Of a stretch of DNA of 47,267 nt, positions 7,749 to 16,123 are shown piece by piece; position 1 is the stretch's first letter; the number at the start of each line of letters is the position of its first letter. The notes beneath the pieces are model-generated. The model saw nothing but the letters and a program-made list of their open reading frames with translations. It searched no databases and was not told the origin of the DNA. The stretch covers positions 1 through 47,267 of the forward strand of contig QEFD01000235.1 in the NCBI GenBank assembly GCA_003086435.1, written 5' to 3'. A program made the position numbers and the translations under genes. The stretch is from Acidianus hospitalis. Its GTDB lineage: Archaea; Thermoproteota; Thermoprotei_A; Sulfolobales; Sulfolobaceae.

Positions 7749-8931
7749 CGTAAAGCATCACGCTCATGTATTCTCTCATATGCCTAGTTATTAGGAAATT
7801 ATTTTTAACATGATCATGAGCATTTTCTCCAATTTTTTGTGATATTTCAGGATTCTTTAACGTGTGAATAATGTAATGTGCAGCACCTTCTATATTATCA
7901 ACTAGATATCCTGTAATTCCGTGAATAATTTGTAGAGGAATTCCTCCTGTTCTTCCACCAATTACTACTTTCTTTTTCCACATTGCTTCGCTAACAGTTA
8001 AACCGAAGCCTTCTTTAATCGATTTTTGTAATACAACTGAGGCTCCAGTTTGAAATGCGTTTATTTCAAGATCACTATAAGGTGGTAACATTAATAGATG
8101 AATGTCCTTGTCGTCTCCTGCTTCTTTGACTGTTTTCTCGTAAACTTCTTCTCCTTCTGGATCATCAGTAGCCGGACTACCTACGTAAGCTAACTGAAGT
8201 CCATCTATATGCTCTTTAGCTAATTTGAAAGATTTAATTACTCCTATAGGATCTTTAGCATAGTCAAATCTTGAAATCTGAACAACTAAAGGTCTTTCAG
8301 TATCAATTCCATATTTATATAATATTCTCTTTACTGTTATTTCTGGAATCGGCTGTTTCTTTATAGATAAAGGGTCAATTGATGCAGGAATTATAAATTG
8401 TGGAATGCTAACGACATTCTTAGCAAAGGCTGGATTAGAAATTATCTTTGAATCTTAGTTTTCAATTTTTTTCTTTAAAAATTCCTATACTGGAGCATAG
8501 GAATTAGAAATATCTATGTGGCATCTAAATATCCATTTTCCTTTTTTCCTAAATTTAATTAAACCTAAAGGCTGGGGATCATGTATCATTATTATATCAT
8601 AATCTAAAGGTATTTCGCTTGCGTTAATTTCCTGCCACTTTTCATACGTTTCAAAGGCGTTAGGAGGTAACTCTCCATAACCGTTTTGTAAGGAGTTGTG
8701 GAATGATTTTGTAACTCTAAAGAACTCATTATCTCCTCTTATTACTTTCCAATCTACATTAAGTCCTAAGTCCCTCATTAAAGGTACCATTCTATTTAAG
8801 ATCTCTGCCACTCCTCCTCCGGCCCTAGTAGAATTTACATGAAGTATGGAAAAATCTTTAAGTTTTTCTGCTATTTTTACTAGACCATAAAGCTCGTCTT
8901 CTCCTATTATCTTTTCATATTTTTCTATCAT
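7705..8931 (-). pseudogene. treT: Trehalose glycosyltransferring synthase, interrupted by two in-frame stop codons
   Basis: TreT joins NDP-glucose and glucose to make trehalose. Read on the minus strand, one frame runs 409 codons from ATG 8931 to the stop at 7705, the usual TreT length. It is broken by TAG at 8487-8485 (codon 149) and TAA at 8457-8455 (codon 159). Around them the frame reads CHIDISNSYAPV-stop-EFLKKKIEN-stop-DSKIIS; related proteins, as I remember them, have WEFL and a K-Y-D pattern there, so one-base changes from TGG and TAT/TAC would explain both. All other family landmarks survive: STRAGGGVAEIL, HDPQPLG, VQISRFDYAKDP and the EX7E motif EGFGLTVSE. A good Shine-Dalgarno and the ATGA overlap with the DUF5752 gene are also intact. 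The decay must be recent, or there is read-through, or the assembly has errors. Confidence 0.85.
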
Positions 8932-9584
8932 TTTAACAACTCACCTTCCAAAATTTTTAATAAATCTTGCCTGAAATCCTCTTCTTCAGTGTAAGTTTGA
9001 GGGTCTATTTTTGCTATTTTTTCTCCTAAGTCTATTAAACCAAAGTTCTCCTCTAACCACGTTGTAAAATCGTTTCTCTTGCTTAAGCCCATTACTCTTT
9101 TGTACACAAAGTGATAAAATAAAGACCGAACGGGAACTTTAGCTATAGCATCCATAAATTCTGCTAACGTTCTGACTTCTACATCTAAAGGATAAACTAC
9201 AGGAATAAATGAAATGAATACAAAGGGATAGTCTGCAGTTTTATCTAAATGAGTAGAGGTGTTTAGCAATTCTAAAAGTTCCTTCCTTATATCTTCTATA
9301 GTCAAAGGCTCCCCACCTTTTATATCAGCGACTACTTCAGCAAGGTATTCGTCATGAAGGGATTCTCTAAGCCAGAAGGCAAAGTCGTTAGGTAAATCTT
9401 CTGGTACTACATGAGAAGATAGCATTGGATGAAATACATGGTAAAATATTGAATTTTTATCTACAGTTGAAATGCCTTTTATAAGCTCTGATAGTGAATT
9501 TGCTTTAACCTTAGTGTACACTGGAGGATAATAGGCAGCATAGAATTTAAATGGAATGCCTTTTCCTTGAGAATCGAGGTTCAT
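8928..9584 (-). CDS. DUF5752-family protein, partner of TreT
   Basis: This 218-residue soluble protein is made of two homologous halves (about 10-95 and 112-200). Each has an aromatic FY/FI strand, a helix with SLFYHF or SIFYHV, and a tryptophan motif FxxWLxE. The fold resembles DUF5752, which in Sulfolobales and other thermophiles lies next to trehalose synthase; its biochemical role is not known to me. It is the first gene of the pair and overlaps treT by ATGA. It appears intact although treT is interrupted, which would leave it without its usual partner. The ATG start is preceded by an AT-rich stretch suitable for a leaderless promoter. Confidence 0.7.
   Translation of the reverse strand: MNLDSQGKGIPFKFYAAYYPPVYTKVKANSLSELIKGISTVDKNSIFYHVFHPMLSSHVVPEDLPNDFAFWLRESLHDEYLAEVVADIKGGEPLTIEDIRKELLELLNTSTHLDKTADYPFVFISFIPVVYPLDVEVRTLAEFMDAIAKVPVRSLFYHFVYKRVMGLSKRNDFTTWLEENFGLIDLGEKIAKIDPQTYTEEEDFRQDLLKILEGELLK
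8941..8949 (-). promoter_or_regulatory. Shine-Dalgarno of treT
   Basis: On the minus strand GGAAGGTGA precedes the treT ATG (8931) by nine bases, inside the end of the DUF5752 gene. It indicates translation of treT as the second gene of an operon. Confidence 0.55.
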
Positions 9585-9645
9585 AATACAATAGTGGTTT
9601 AAAAAGTTTAAAACCTTTTATTCAAGAATGATAATTTAATACAGA

Positions 9646-9999
9646 TTATGGTTCGTACGCTTCTGCATACATTTCTTCTGGCAATTCCTCAGCTATTTTC
9701 TTTTTAACTTCTTCTAAATTATTTAGAACCTCTTGCAATGTATTGTATTCAGTTGGAATGTATTTTAATCTACCGTAAGACATCATATATGATCCAGGGC
9801 ATAAGAATTTATTCTTTACAATTATTGCATCAACGCCAAGGTCTAATATAATTCCCATAGTTGCTTCTTTGCTTACGTTATATGCAGGATTCTCATATTG
9901 TTCTACTACCTTCTTTTCTTCATCTATTACTCCTATTATTTCAGCCTCATCTAAAGGCTTTAGATTTTGCTCCTTATCATACGTTACGGCTATTTTCAT
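9646..9999 (-). CDS. NifX/dinitrogenase-cofactor-like small protein
   Basis: This protein of about 117 residues starts MKIAVTYDKEQNLKPLDEA and continues with EIIGVIDEEKKVVEQYENPA and a helix ending LGVDAIIVKNKFLCPGSY. That pattern of a small RNase-H-like alpha/beta fold is typical of the NifX/NafY/MTH1175 superfamily, which in non-diazotrophs has no settled function. The ATG at 9999 was chosen over the ATG at 10005 because the TATA-like gttatataagc (about 10022-10032) is 28 bases upstream. There is no operon partner; the divergent neighbour is a SelW-like protein. Confidence 0.55.
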   Translation of the reverse strand: MKIAVTYDKEQNLKPLDEAEIIGVIDEEKKVVEQYENPAYNVSKEATMGIILDLGVDAIIVKNKFLCPGSYMMSYGRLKYIPTEYNTLQEVLNNLEEVKKKIAEELPEEMYAEAYEP

Positions 10000-10058
10000 A
10001 GACATTTATTGTTTCAAAAGCTTATATAACATTTGCTAATTAACTTTCATAAAGAGTG

Positions 10059-10070
10059 TTTTAAAAATTA
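10059..10070 (+). promoter_or_regulatory. TATA box of the SelW-like gene
   Basis: ttttaaaaatta is centred about 25 bases before the ATG at 10088, favouring this start over the ATG at 10079. Confidence 0.45.
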
Positions 10071-10087
10071 CAAACAAAATGCTGTTT

Positions 10088-10333
10088 ATGATAATAGTAA
10101 AAATAGTCTATTGTAGGCCTTGTGGATATTTAGATAGGGCATTAGAATTAGCTAGAGATTTACTACAATATTTTGAAAATATTAAAGTGGAAATAGAACA
10201 AGGTAAAAATGGAATATTTGATGTTTATTTGAATGATGAACTTATTTTTTCAAGATATAAAGAAAAAAGATTCCCAGAAAATATGGAAATCCTAAAGGAA
10301 GTAGGAAAAAGAATAAATAATAGTAGTAATTAA
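10088..10333 (+). CDS. Rdx (SelW/SelT/SelH-like) thioredoxin-fold protein
   Basis: This is a very small protein (81 residues) that begins MIIVKIVYCRPCGYLDRA, with a CxxC motif right after the first strand. A helix follows, then VEIEQGKNGIFDVYLNDELIFSR and KEKRFPE. This is the layout of the Rdx family, in which cysteine replaces the selenocysteine of animal SelW. Members are thought to act in thiol redox processes, but substrates are unknown. There is an upstream alternative ATG at 10079, which would add three hydrophobic residues. Confidence 0.7.
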   Translation: MIIVKIVYCRPCGYLDRALELARDLLQYFENIKVEIEQGKNGIFDVYLNDELIFSRYKEKRFPENMEILKEVGKRINNSSN

Positions 10334-10351
10334 TAATAAATAAAAATTAAG

Positions 10352-11965
10352 TTAAGCCTTTATTTTTACTATTCTGCTTATTGCCGTAGTTAATTTGTTT
10401 GATATTTCGTTTAATGAAGGTCCTTCATATCCTAATTGCATTGCTATAGTTGTTACGGTATCGCTTACTGATAATCCTTCAACGTTTGCAGATCTTCCTT
10501 TCAGTAATGTAATTACTAGATTTCCTAGCCATATTAATGTTGCAAAGTCTGCTATCATTGCTCCTACGCTAGCTACAACTTCTGGAGTAACGTAAGCAGG
10601 AATTAATGGATAGATTTCAGCTCTTCTAATTAATCCAGCTAGTCCTAGCGCATCGAAGCCTACTACTACCATTGCTGTTCCTATCATGTAACCTACCATA
10701 TGAATCCAGCCTAACTTGTTGGAGTACCACATTCTTCCGGTTAGCATTGGTACCATGTAATAGAGAGTTGCAAATCCTGCTGGAACAATTGACCAGAATA
10801 TCATTGCGTGGAAGTGTCCTGGTACCCACATACTATTGTGAATTATTGAATCGAACGATATGTTTGCATTAGCAATTCCAGTTACTCCTGCTGCAATTGC
10901 TCCTGCAAAGCTAATTGATATCCAGACAGATATTAAATTAGGCTTAAATTGAGCTCCTTTGACTGTAGCCCATAAATTAAAGAACGTCATCATTGATGGT
11001 ACAACTACTGCATATGTTAATACTTCCTGCATTATCTTTACGCTAACTGGCAAATCTACCATGTATAAGTGGTGAATTGGTACGTTATTTGAGAAGATGA
11101 GGTAAAGGAGTGCTGCTACTCTTCCCATTTTATCGCTATATAATGGTTTTCCTGCTAAGAGTGGTATTAAGTAGTACATTGAAGCTACTGCTGGCATCCA
11201 AACTATGTACACAATGGAGTGTCCTAATATCCAGAACGCTATTTGATTTGCAATTGGATCTAAGCCCACTAGTCCGAAGTATGCCAATATATCCCAAGTA
11301 TTTGCTGCAGTTTCACCACTCCAACCTATAGCTATCATTAGTGAAGTCATTAAGGCAAATACTGCAAATATTGGTAGTTTTTCCTTCATATTCCTGCTTA
11401 CAAGGTAGTAATGATAAATTAGCCATATGACGTATATATAAACTCCTATATCCATAAGCTCATATCCTATAAACCATAGAGGTGATATTACATATTCTGA
11501 ATAGTTAGGTATCCCTATGGGATTTAAGTAGTACCATCCAGTTGCTCCGAAATAATTGTCATTAAATGTTGGAAATGCTACAATTGGTCCTTCCATTAAC
11601 ATGAACGCTATGTTAAATAGTATGAATCCTATGTTAAGGAACCACTTTGCTCTTGGTTGAAAATTCAATAATTTATAGGATAAGAATATAAATATTGCTA
11701 CCTCTAGTTGTACTGCGAATCCAAATAGGTCTCTTACTCCATGTAAGGTTATTCCTCCATAATATTCTTGGGAAGTGAAAACTAATGTTTGCGATAATCC
11801 CCACATCATTTCTTGTATTCTTGCCATTAATGCATCAATAATACCTAGAATTCCCCATATTAGGCTCATTACTATCATAGCCATTGATACTCTGCTTACC
11901 CAGTCCTTATCCAATTGGAATACTGCATTAATTAGTGTTACAAGGGGATTTGACTTAGAACTCAT
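10352..11965 (-). CDS. doxB-like: Haem-copper terminal oxidase subunit I, B family (DoxB/SoxB-like)
   Basis: This 537-residue membrane protein with about 12-13 transmembrane helices is the catalytic subunit that reduces O2 to water, with quinol as the likely donor in Sulfolobales. Metal ligands are all present: low-spin haem histidine H75 (TLHGVRD), CuB ligand H249 with the cross-link tyrosine Y253 in GHSIVY, CuB pair H298-H299, and H384/H386 in VPGHFHAM. The sequence is of the B (ba3-like) type. The usual HPxVY is HSIVY here, so the proline is serine. No subunit II, Rieske, cytochrome b or doxDA gene is adjacent, so partner subunits must be encoded elsewhere. The ATG is 26 bases from a TATA-like TTAAATAT inside the 11983-12000 repeat. 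Confidence 0.85.
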   Translation of the reverse strand: MSSKSNPLVTLINAVFQLDKDWVSRVSMAMIVMSLIWGILGIIDALMARIQEMMWGLSQTLVFTSQEYYGGITLHGVRDLFGFAVQLEVAIFIFLSYKLLNFQPRAKWFLNIGFILFNIAFMLMEGPIVAFPTFNDNYFGATGWYYLNPIGIPNYSEYVISPLWFIGYELMDIGVYIYVIWLIYHYYLVSRNMKEKLPIFAVFALMTSLMIAIGWSGETAANTWDILAYFGLVGLDPIANQIAFWILGHSIVYIVWMPAVASMYYLIPLLAGKPLYSDKMGRVAALLYLIFSNNVPIHHLYMVDLPVSVKIMQEVLTYAVVVPSMMTFFNLWATVKGAQFKPNLISVWISISFAGAIAAGVTGIANANISFDSIIHNSMWVPGHFHAMIFWSIVPAGFATLYYMVPMLTGRMWYSNKLGWIHMVGYMIGTAMVVVGFDALGLAGLIRRAEIYPLIPAYVTPEVVASVGAMIADFATLIWLGNLVITLLKGRSANVEGLSVSDTVTTIAMQLGYEGPSLNEISNKLTTAISRIVKIKA

Positions 11966-11982
11966 AGATATGCCTCTAATAT

Positions 11983-12000
11983 TAACATATTTAACTTTAT
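11983..12000. repeat. 18-bp direct repeat, copy 1 (oxidase promoter)
   Basis: TAACATATTTAACTTTAT is identical to 12102-12119. On the minus strand it contains TTAAATAT at TATA-box distance from the oxidase ATG, so it may be the core promoter or an operator overlapping it. Confidence 0.6.
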
Positions 12001-12101
12001 CTTCATAACGATTAGATAAAGTTATAAAAACTTATTTTTATATAATTTGAGAGAAATTTTACCTTAGTACAAGCCATTTAGATTTAATAACTAATACATT
12101 A

Positions 12102-12119
12102 TAACATATTTAACTTTAT
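12102..12119. repeat. 18-bp direct repeat, copy 2
   Basis: It is identical to 11983-12000 and lies 119 bases away in the same orientation, within the 227-base AT-rich intergenic region between the oxidase gene and the crotonase gene. The rest of that region holds only further AT-rich, promoter-like stretches and no gene that I can see. Confidence 0.6.
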
Positions 12120-12192
12120 AATATAAATAAATTTTTATTCTAAATAAACGGTAAAGAAAAGAGATAAATAAGGGATAAGGGAAATAAGATTG

Positions 12193-12963
12193 ATGTTTGT
12201 CAATAAAGAGTATAAGGATAATTTCATTTTACTGACATTTAATACTGGCACAAAATATAACGTTTTTAATGTAAAATTTATGACAGAGCTTTTAGATACT
12301 TTAAGTGAAATAGAGAAGGAAAAGAAATATAGGTTTATAGTATTTAAAGGAGAAAACGGCAATTTTGGCTCTGGGGCAGATATAAGAGAATTAAACCGAG
12401 CTTCAATAGATAGAGAATTTGCATCATCATTTTTCAATTACATGAAAGATCTTTACCTAAAGCTAATAAATATAGATAAAATTACGATAGCACAAGTTGA
12501 AGGTCTTGCCTATGGAGCTTCCTTAGAATTATTATTAGTTATGGATTTTGTAATAGCTTCAAAATCTGCTAAATTTGCTGCTCCTGGCGGAAAGATAGGA
12601 GTTTTTCCTCCGGTTTTACTAACCTTAGGTCCTTATATAATAGGTTTAAATAATGTTAAAAGGCTGGCCATGCTAGGAGAGGAAATAACTGCAGAAGAAG
12701 CCGAAAAAATAGGTCTCATAACTAAGGCAACTGATGAAATTGATAAAGAAACTGCAAATTTAATATATAAAATGTCATTTATGGCACCATCTTCGCTTAT
12801 GTTGATGAAAAGGCATATCATGAAATATTTGGATAGAGATTTATCTGAAGTATTTAAGTCATTGACAATTCAAGTAGGAGGAGACGAGAGTAGAGAAGGA
12901 ATTAATGCATTCTTAGCTAAAACTAAGCCCAGCTGGTTAGTCAATCTCTCTAAGCTTCAATAG
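12193..12963 (+). CDS. Enoyl-CoA hydratase/isomerase (crotonase) family protein
   Basis: This protein of about 256 residues has the crotonase fold, which binds acyl-CoA thioesters. The oxyanion-hole segment GNFGSGADIREL and the second one, EGLAYGASLELLLVMDF, are clear, and the Glu in SLEL matches the first catalytic glutamate of hydratases. The position of the second glutamate (usually in F-x-x-P-E) reads FAAPGGKIGVFPP, so it is absent. The enzyme may therefore catalyse isomerisation, thioester hydrolysis or decarboxylation rather than hydration. ATG 12193 is preferred over the adjacent TTG at 12190. The 3' end overlaps the convergent ABC permease gene by 27 bases. Confidence 0.75.
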   Translation: MFVNKEYKDNFILLTFNTGTKYNVFNVKFMTELLDTLSEIEKEKKYRFIVFKGENGNFGSGADIRELNRASIDREFASSFFNYMKDLYLKLINIDKITIAQVEGLAYGASLELLLVMDFVIASKSAKFAAPGGKIGVFPPVLLTLGPYIIGLNNVKRLAMLGEEITAEEAEKIGLITKATDEIDKETANLIYKMSFMAPSSLMLMKRHIMKYLDRDLSEVFKSLTIQVGGDESREGINAFLAKTKPSWLVNLSKLQ

Positions 12964-13932
12964 TTTACCGCCTAGAAATACACTTAAGACTGTAAATATT
13001 ATTATGTAAATTATTTCCCATAGTTGAGGTAATTGCTGATAAACAGCAACTTGCCTTATTATATCATTAAGTACAGACACCGGTTGATAATTTATTAAAA
13101 TCTCTATAAAACTTGGGAAAGAGCTTACGTAAAAGAAGGCATTACTTAAGAAGATTAAAGGTAAAGTAACTACATTAGCGGCAATGTTTGCTATGAAGAG
13201 TTTATCCTTTGGCGTTAAACCAAATATTATTGCACCTAAACCAGAGAACATTAATGTACCTATTATTAAAAATATAACAAATAATATTCCTATAATTGGT
13301 ATAAAGTTTAGCACTACCCCTAATAATAATACTGGAACTATAGAAATGAAAGTTATTATTATTTCATAAAGCATTAGTGAAATTACCCATTCATAACTTT
13401 TTAGAGGCGAAGCTGCTAACCTTTCAACTAATTTATCCCTATAATATCCGGCTCCTACGCCAGTAACTCCAAAAACACCGTTAGATAGTGCAATAACGCC
13501 TATCATTCCTGATAATATATAATCTACATAAGTAAATCCTGGAAGTTGTGTAGTAGTGACCTTAGCTGAATCGTGTGTTGAATATTCCGTTAGTATTGCT
13601 TCTAAAGAAGGTATTAAATATTTACTATCTTTCGGATAAGTTACATTAAACAATGAATTATTTTGAACGTTAACATAAATATAGTTATGAAGAATAGCCT
13701 CTTTCTCGTTATTGCATATAATACCTATAAAAAGCTGAGTAGAATTAAGGTATTTTGCTAATTGTTCATTATTTGTAGCTACTACTTGTGTTACATGATT
13801 CATTCCTGCAAAGCCGAAAGCAAAGACTATAGCAAGAAATAATGGAAATACGAGAATAAAGAATATGGTAGTTTTATTACTCAAGTTATCTTTAATTATA
13901 GCCTTAGCAGTAGGAATTACGTTTCTCATCAT
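12937..13932 (-). CDS. ABC-2 type transporter permease
   Basis: This 331-residue membrane protein has one helix near the N-terminus (about 18-40), an extracytoplasmic domain of about 100 residues, and five more helices from about 135 to 320 ending in LGGKLLKLREID. This is the DrrB/ABC-2 exporter topology. It is encoded directly after its ATPase, overlapping by ATGA, with a Shine-Dalgarno (GTGAGG) before the ATG. The substrate (drug, lipid or polysaccharide) cannot be inferred. Confidence 0.8.
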   Translation of the reverse strand: MMRNVIPTAKAIIKDNLSNKTTIFFILVFPLFLAIVFAFGFAGMNHVTQVVATNNEQLAKYLNSTQLFIGIICNNEKEAILHNYIYVNVQNNSLFNVTYPKDSKYLIPSLEAILTEYSTHDSAKVTTTQLPGFTYVDYILSGMIGVIALSNGVFGVTGVGAGYYRDKLVERLAASPLKSYEWVISLMLYEIIITFISIVPVLLLGVVLNFIPIIGILFVIFLIIGTLMFSGLGAIIFGLTPKDKLFIANIAANVVTLPLIFLSNAFFYVSSFPSFIEILINYQPVSVLNDIIRQVAVYQQLPQLWEIIYIIIFTVLSVFLGGKLLKLREID

Positions 13933-14651
13933 TCCTCACTAATACTCTCTAGAAGTGCTAAATAAGCTTCTTCAAGAGTAGGTTTTTCAAATTCTTTCAT
14001 TAAGTCGTCTGGAGTTGATAATCTAAGTATTTTGCCGGAGTAAATTATCGCTATTCTATCAGATAATTTTTGTGCTTCATCTAAGTAATGCGTAGTAAGC
14101 AAAATTGTTAATTTTTTATCTTTCAATTTCTTCATTATATCCCAAACATTCCTTCTAGCCTTTGGATCTAAACCTACTGTAGGTTCGTCTAGATAAATTA
14201 TTCTTGGGTTTCCTACTAATGCACAAGCTATAGCTACTCTCCTTTTTAGTCCACCAGATAATTTCTTAAATCTTGTATTTTTATAATCTTCCAGATCTAA
14301 TTCTTCTATAACTTCATTTACTTGTGATTTATCTCCTCCGTAAATATTTGCAAAATATTCAATGTTATCCTTTACGGTTAAATCAGAAAATCCTTGAAAA
14401 TCCTGCGGTACAATACCTATAATTCTGCGTATTTTCTCGCAATCCTCGGGAACTTTCATGCCTAAGATTTCTATTTTACCACGATCTGGCTTAGATACAC
14501 ATGAAAGAATCTTAATTGTTGTAGTTTTTCCAGCACCGTTTGGTCCAAGCAATGAAAATATTTCTCCGTCATTAACTGTAAATGATATACCTTTAAGTAC
14601 TTCTTTGTCTTTGTAGCTTTTCCATAAGTCTTCAACGCTTATTGTTATCAT
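13929..14651 (-). CDS. ABC transporter ATP-binding protein
   Basis: This 240-residue nucleotide-binding subunit has Walker A GPNGAGKTT (36-44), signature LSGGLKRR, Walker B IIYLDEP followed by the D-loop, and the switch histidine in LLTTHYLDEA. It belongs to the DrrA/CcmA-like group that energises ABC-2 exporters. It forms a two-gene operon with the overlapping permease. It is divergent from the AIR-synthase-like gene, with a 31-base intergenic region holding both promoters. Confidence 0.88.
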   Translation of the reverse strand: MITISVEDLWKSYKDKEVLKGISFTVNDGEIFSLLGPNGAGKTTTIKILSCVSKPDRGKIEILGMKVPEDCEKIRRIIGIVPQDFQGFSDLTVKDNIEYFANIYGGDKSQVNEVIEELDLEDYKNTRFKKLSGGLKRRVAIACALVGNPRIIYLDEPTVGLDPKARRNVWDIMKKLKDKKLTILLTTHYLDEAQKLSDRIAIIYSGKILRLSTPDDLMKEFEKPTLEEAYLALLESISEE

Positions 14652-14682
14652 AATTTATTTATGTTGGTAAAAAGTAGTTAAT

Positions 14683-15633
14683 GTGTCTTTCGGCAAAGTA
14701 CCTTTAAAAGAATTTTTACATAAGATACCCAGTGGCAATTGCGAGATATGCCCTTCCGTTGGAGAAGACGACGCGATAATTAAAATTGATAAACCTTACA
14801 TAATTATTCACTCTGACCCTATAACTGAGTCATCAGTAGACCCAGGATTTCTCTCAATAGCCGTAGCATGTAACGATGTTAACATGAAAGGCGCACCTTG
14901 TAAGTGGGCTTTAACTACACTTTTACTTTCTTCAAGAGAGAGTCTAGACAGAATACTTTCTGGAATAAATGAGGCGTGTAAGATTTTAGGATGTAACGTA
15001 GTAGGCGGGCATACGGAGGTTGTAATGAATTTACCTTCAGATATAGTTGTGACAACTGCTTTTTCAACTACTGACAAAATTTTAACAGCTAGAAATGCTA
15101 AAGATGGCGATTATATTGTAATGGTAGGTAGTGCTGGGATTGAGGGTACTTGGATTTTAGCTAATCAATTTGAAGACTATTTGCTAAAATTAGGAGTTAA
15201 AAAGGAGACTATAGAGTCTGCAAAGCGCTTTAAGTACGATATAATAGTTCAAGAAAAAGCTTTGAATATAGCAGAATATGCTATAGGAATGCATGACGCA
15301 ACAGAAGGAGGAGTATTACAAGCAATATTAGAAATAGCAAAATTATCTAACTTAAAGGCAGTGATAAACCCAAACCTTATACCTGTAAGGAAAGAAACAT
15401 TGGAAATAACTAGAGCATTGTCGATAGATTATTTGAGGTTAATTTCCTCTGGAGCGTTTTTAGTTATTACAAGAAATCCAGAAGAAGTAGTAAACAAAGT
15501 GGAAGAGAGTAATGTAATAGGAAGACTAATAAAAGGCGAGCCAAGCCTTTATTTAGAGGGAGTTGGAGATTTTAATGAGGACTTTGAAGAAGAGCTTGTC
15601 AGATTTGAAAGTAGTTATAATGGCAGGAGGTAA
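14683..15633 (+). CDS. AIR-synthase-related (HypE/ThiL/PurM-like) protein
   Basis: This 316-residue protein has the two-domain AIR-synthase fold. Seen are the N-terminal VGEDDAIIKI, the metal/ATP strand IIHSDPITE, ACNDVNMKGAPCKW, the motif VVGGHTEV typical of HypE-like members, and the C-terminal GMHDATEGGVLQAILE. The family hydrolyses or transfers ATP in purine, thiamine, selenium or hydrogenase-maturation pathways. The C-terminal cysteine tail of true HypE is absent and no hydrogenase genes are near, so the substrate is unknown. It starts at GTG. It overlaps the cobY-like gene by about 59 bases, so a link to cobamide metabolism is possible. Confidence 0.7.
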   Translation: MSFGKVPLKEFLHKIPSGNCEICPSVGEDDAIIKIDKPYIIIHSDPITESSVDPGFLSIAVACNDVNMKGAPCKWALTTLLLSSRESLDRILSGINEACKILGCNVVGGHTEVVMNLPSDIVVTTAFSTTDKILTARNAKDGDYIVMVGSAGIEGTWILANQFEDYLLKLGVKKETIESAKRFKYDIIVQEKALNIAEYAIGMHDATEGGVLQAILEIAKLSNLKAVINPNLIPVRKETLEITRALSIDYLRLISSGAFLVITRNPEEVVNKVEESNVIGRLIKGEPSLYLEGVGDFNEDFEEELVRFESSYNGRR

Positions 15634-16123
15634 GGGAAGTAGATTATCTCCGATAAAGCCGGTCATTGAAGTATGTGGTAAGCCTATGATATTATGGATA
15701 TACGAATTTTCAAAGCAATTTTCTGATAGAATCTTTATAGCTACAGTCAAGGATCATCCTGCATTACCTAAATTAAAGGAAATTATTTCGACGAATAATA
15801 TAATTTTTACCGAAGGTAAAGGGTACGAATTCGATGTCATAGAAGCTGTAGAAAAAGTTGGACTTCCTTGCCTAGTATTTCCATCCGATACTCCTTTTAT
15901 TCCTAAAGGGGCTGTTGAAAAACTTATTAACGAATGTGAAACTTCTATTTGCACCTTGCTTTCTAAGGGTGAATTTGTTGGCATTAGCTTATGGAATTCT
16001 TTGGAAACTTCATCTTTTTCTTCAATAAATACGGATTATGAAATTGATAACGTTAATACGAATAAAGATTTATTGAAAATAAATGAAAAATGTAGTGAGG
16101 GATTTATTTGGGGAAAAGAATAG
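15575..16123 (+). CDS. cobY: Nucleotidyltransferase, probable GTP:adenosylcobinamide-phosphate guanylyltransferase (CobY-like)
   Basis: This is a MobA-like NTP transferase of about 182 residues, with the nucleotide-binding loop VVIMAGGKGSRLSPIKP, the acidic motif FPSDTPFI and the CobY-like EFDVIEAVEKVG. CobY activates adenosylcobinamide phosphate with GTP in archaeal cobamide assembly and salvage. The start is uncertain: ATG 15575 is used here, but TTG 15605 would give MKVVIMAGGKG, a length closer to other family members. The gene is nested between, and overlaps, the AIR-synthase-like and DUF1614 genes, suggesting one operon. A molybdenum-cofactor role (MobA) is less likely because of the short length and the EFDVIEA motif. 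Confidence 0.6.
   Translation: MRTLKKSLSDLKVVIMAGGKGSRLSPIKPVIEVCGKPMILWIYEFSKQFSDRIFIATVKDHPALPKLKEIISTNNIIFTEGKGYEFDVIEAVEKVGLPCLVFPSDTPFIPKGAVEKLINECETSICTLLSKGEFVGISLWNSLETSSFSSINTDYEIDNVNTNKDLLKINEKCSEGFIWGKE

Noticed and set aside
8092..8484. Apparent gap between two separate glycosyltransferase-like genes on the minus strand
   Set aside because: The region translates without a break in the same frame as both flanking parts and encodes the middle of TreT; it is one gene with two stops, not two genes or a frameshift.
8485..8487. TAG in treT read as pyrrolysine
   Set aside because: A TAA stop follows ten codons later, and pyrrolysine systems are not known to me in Sulfolobales; nonsense mutation is more likely.
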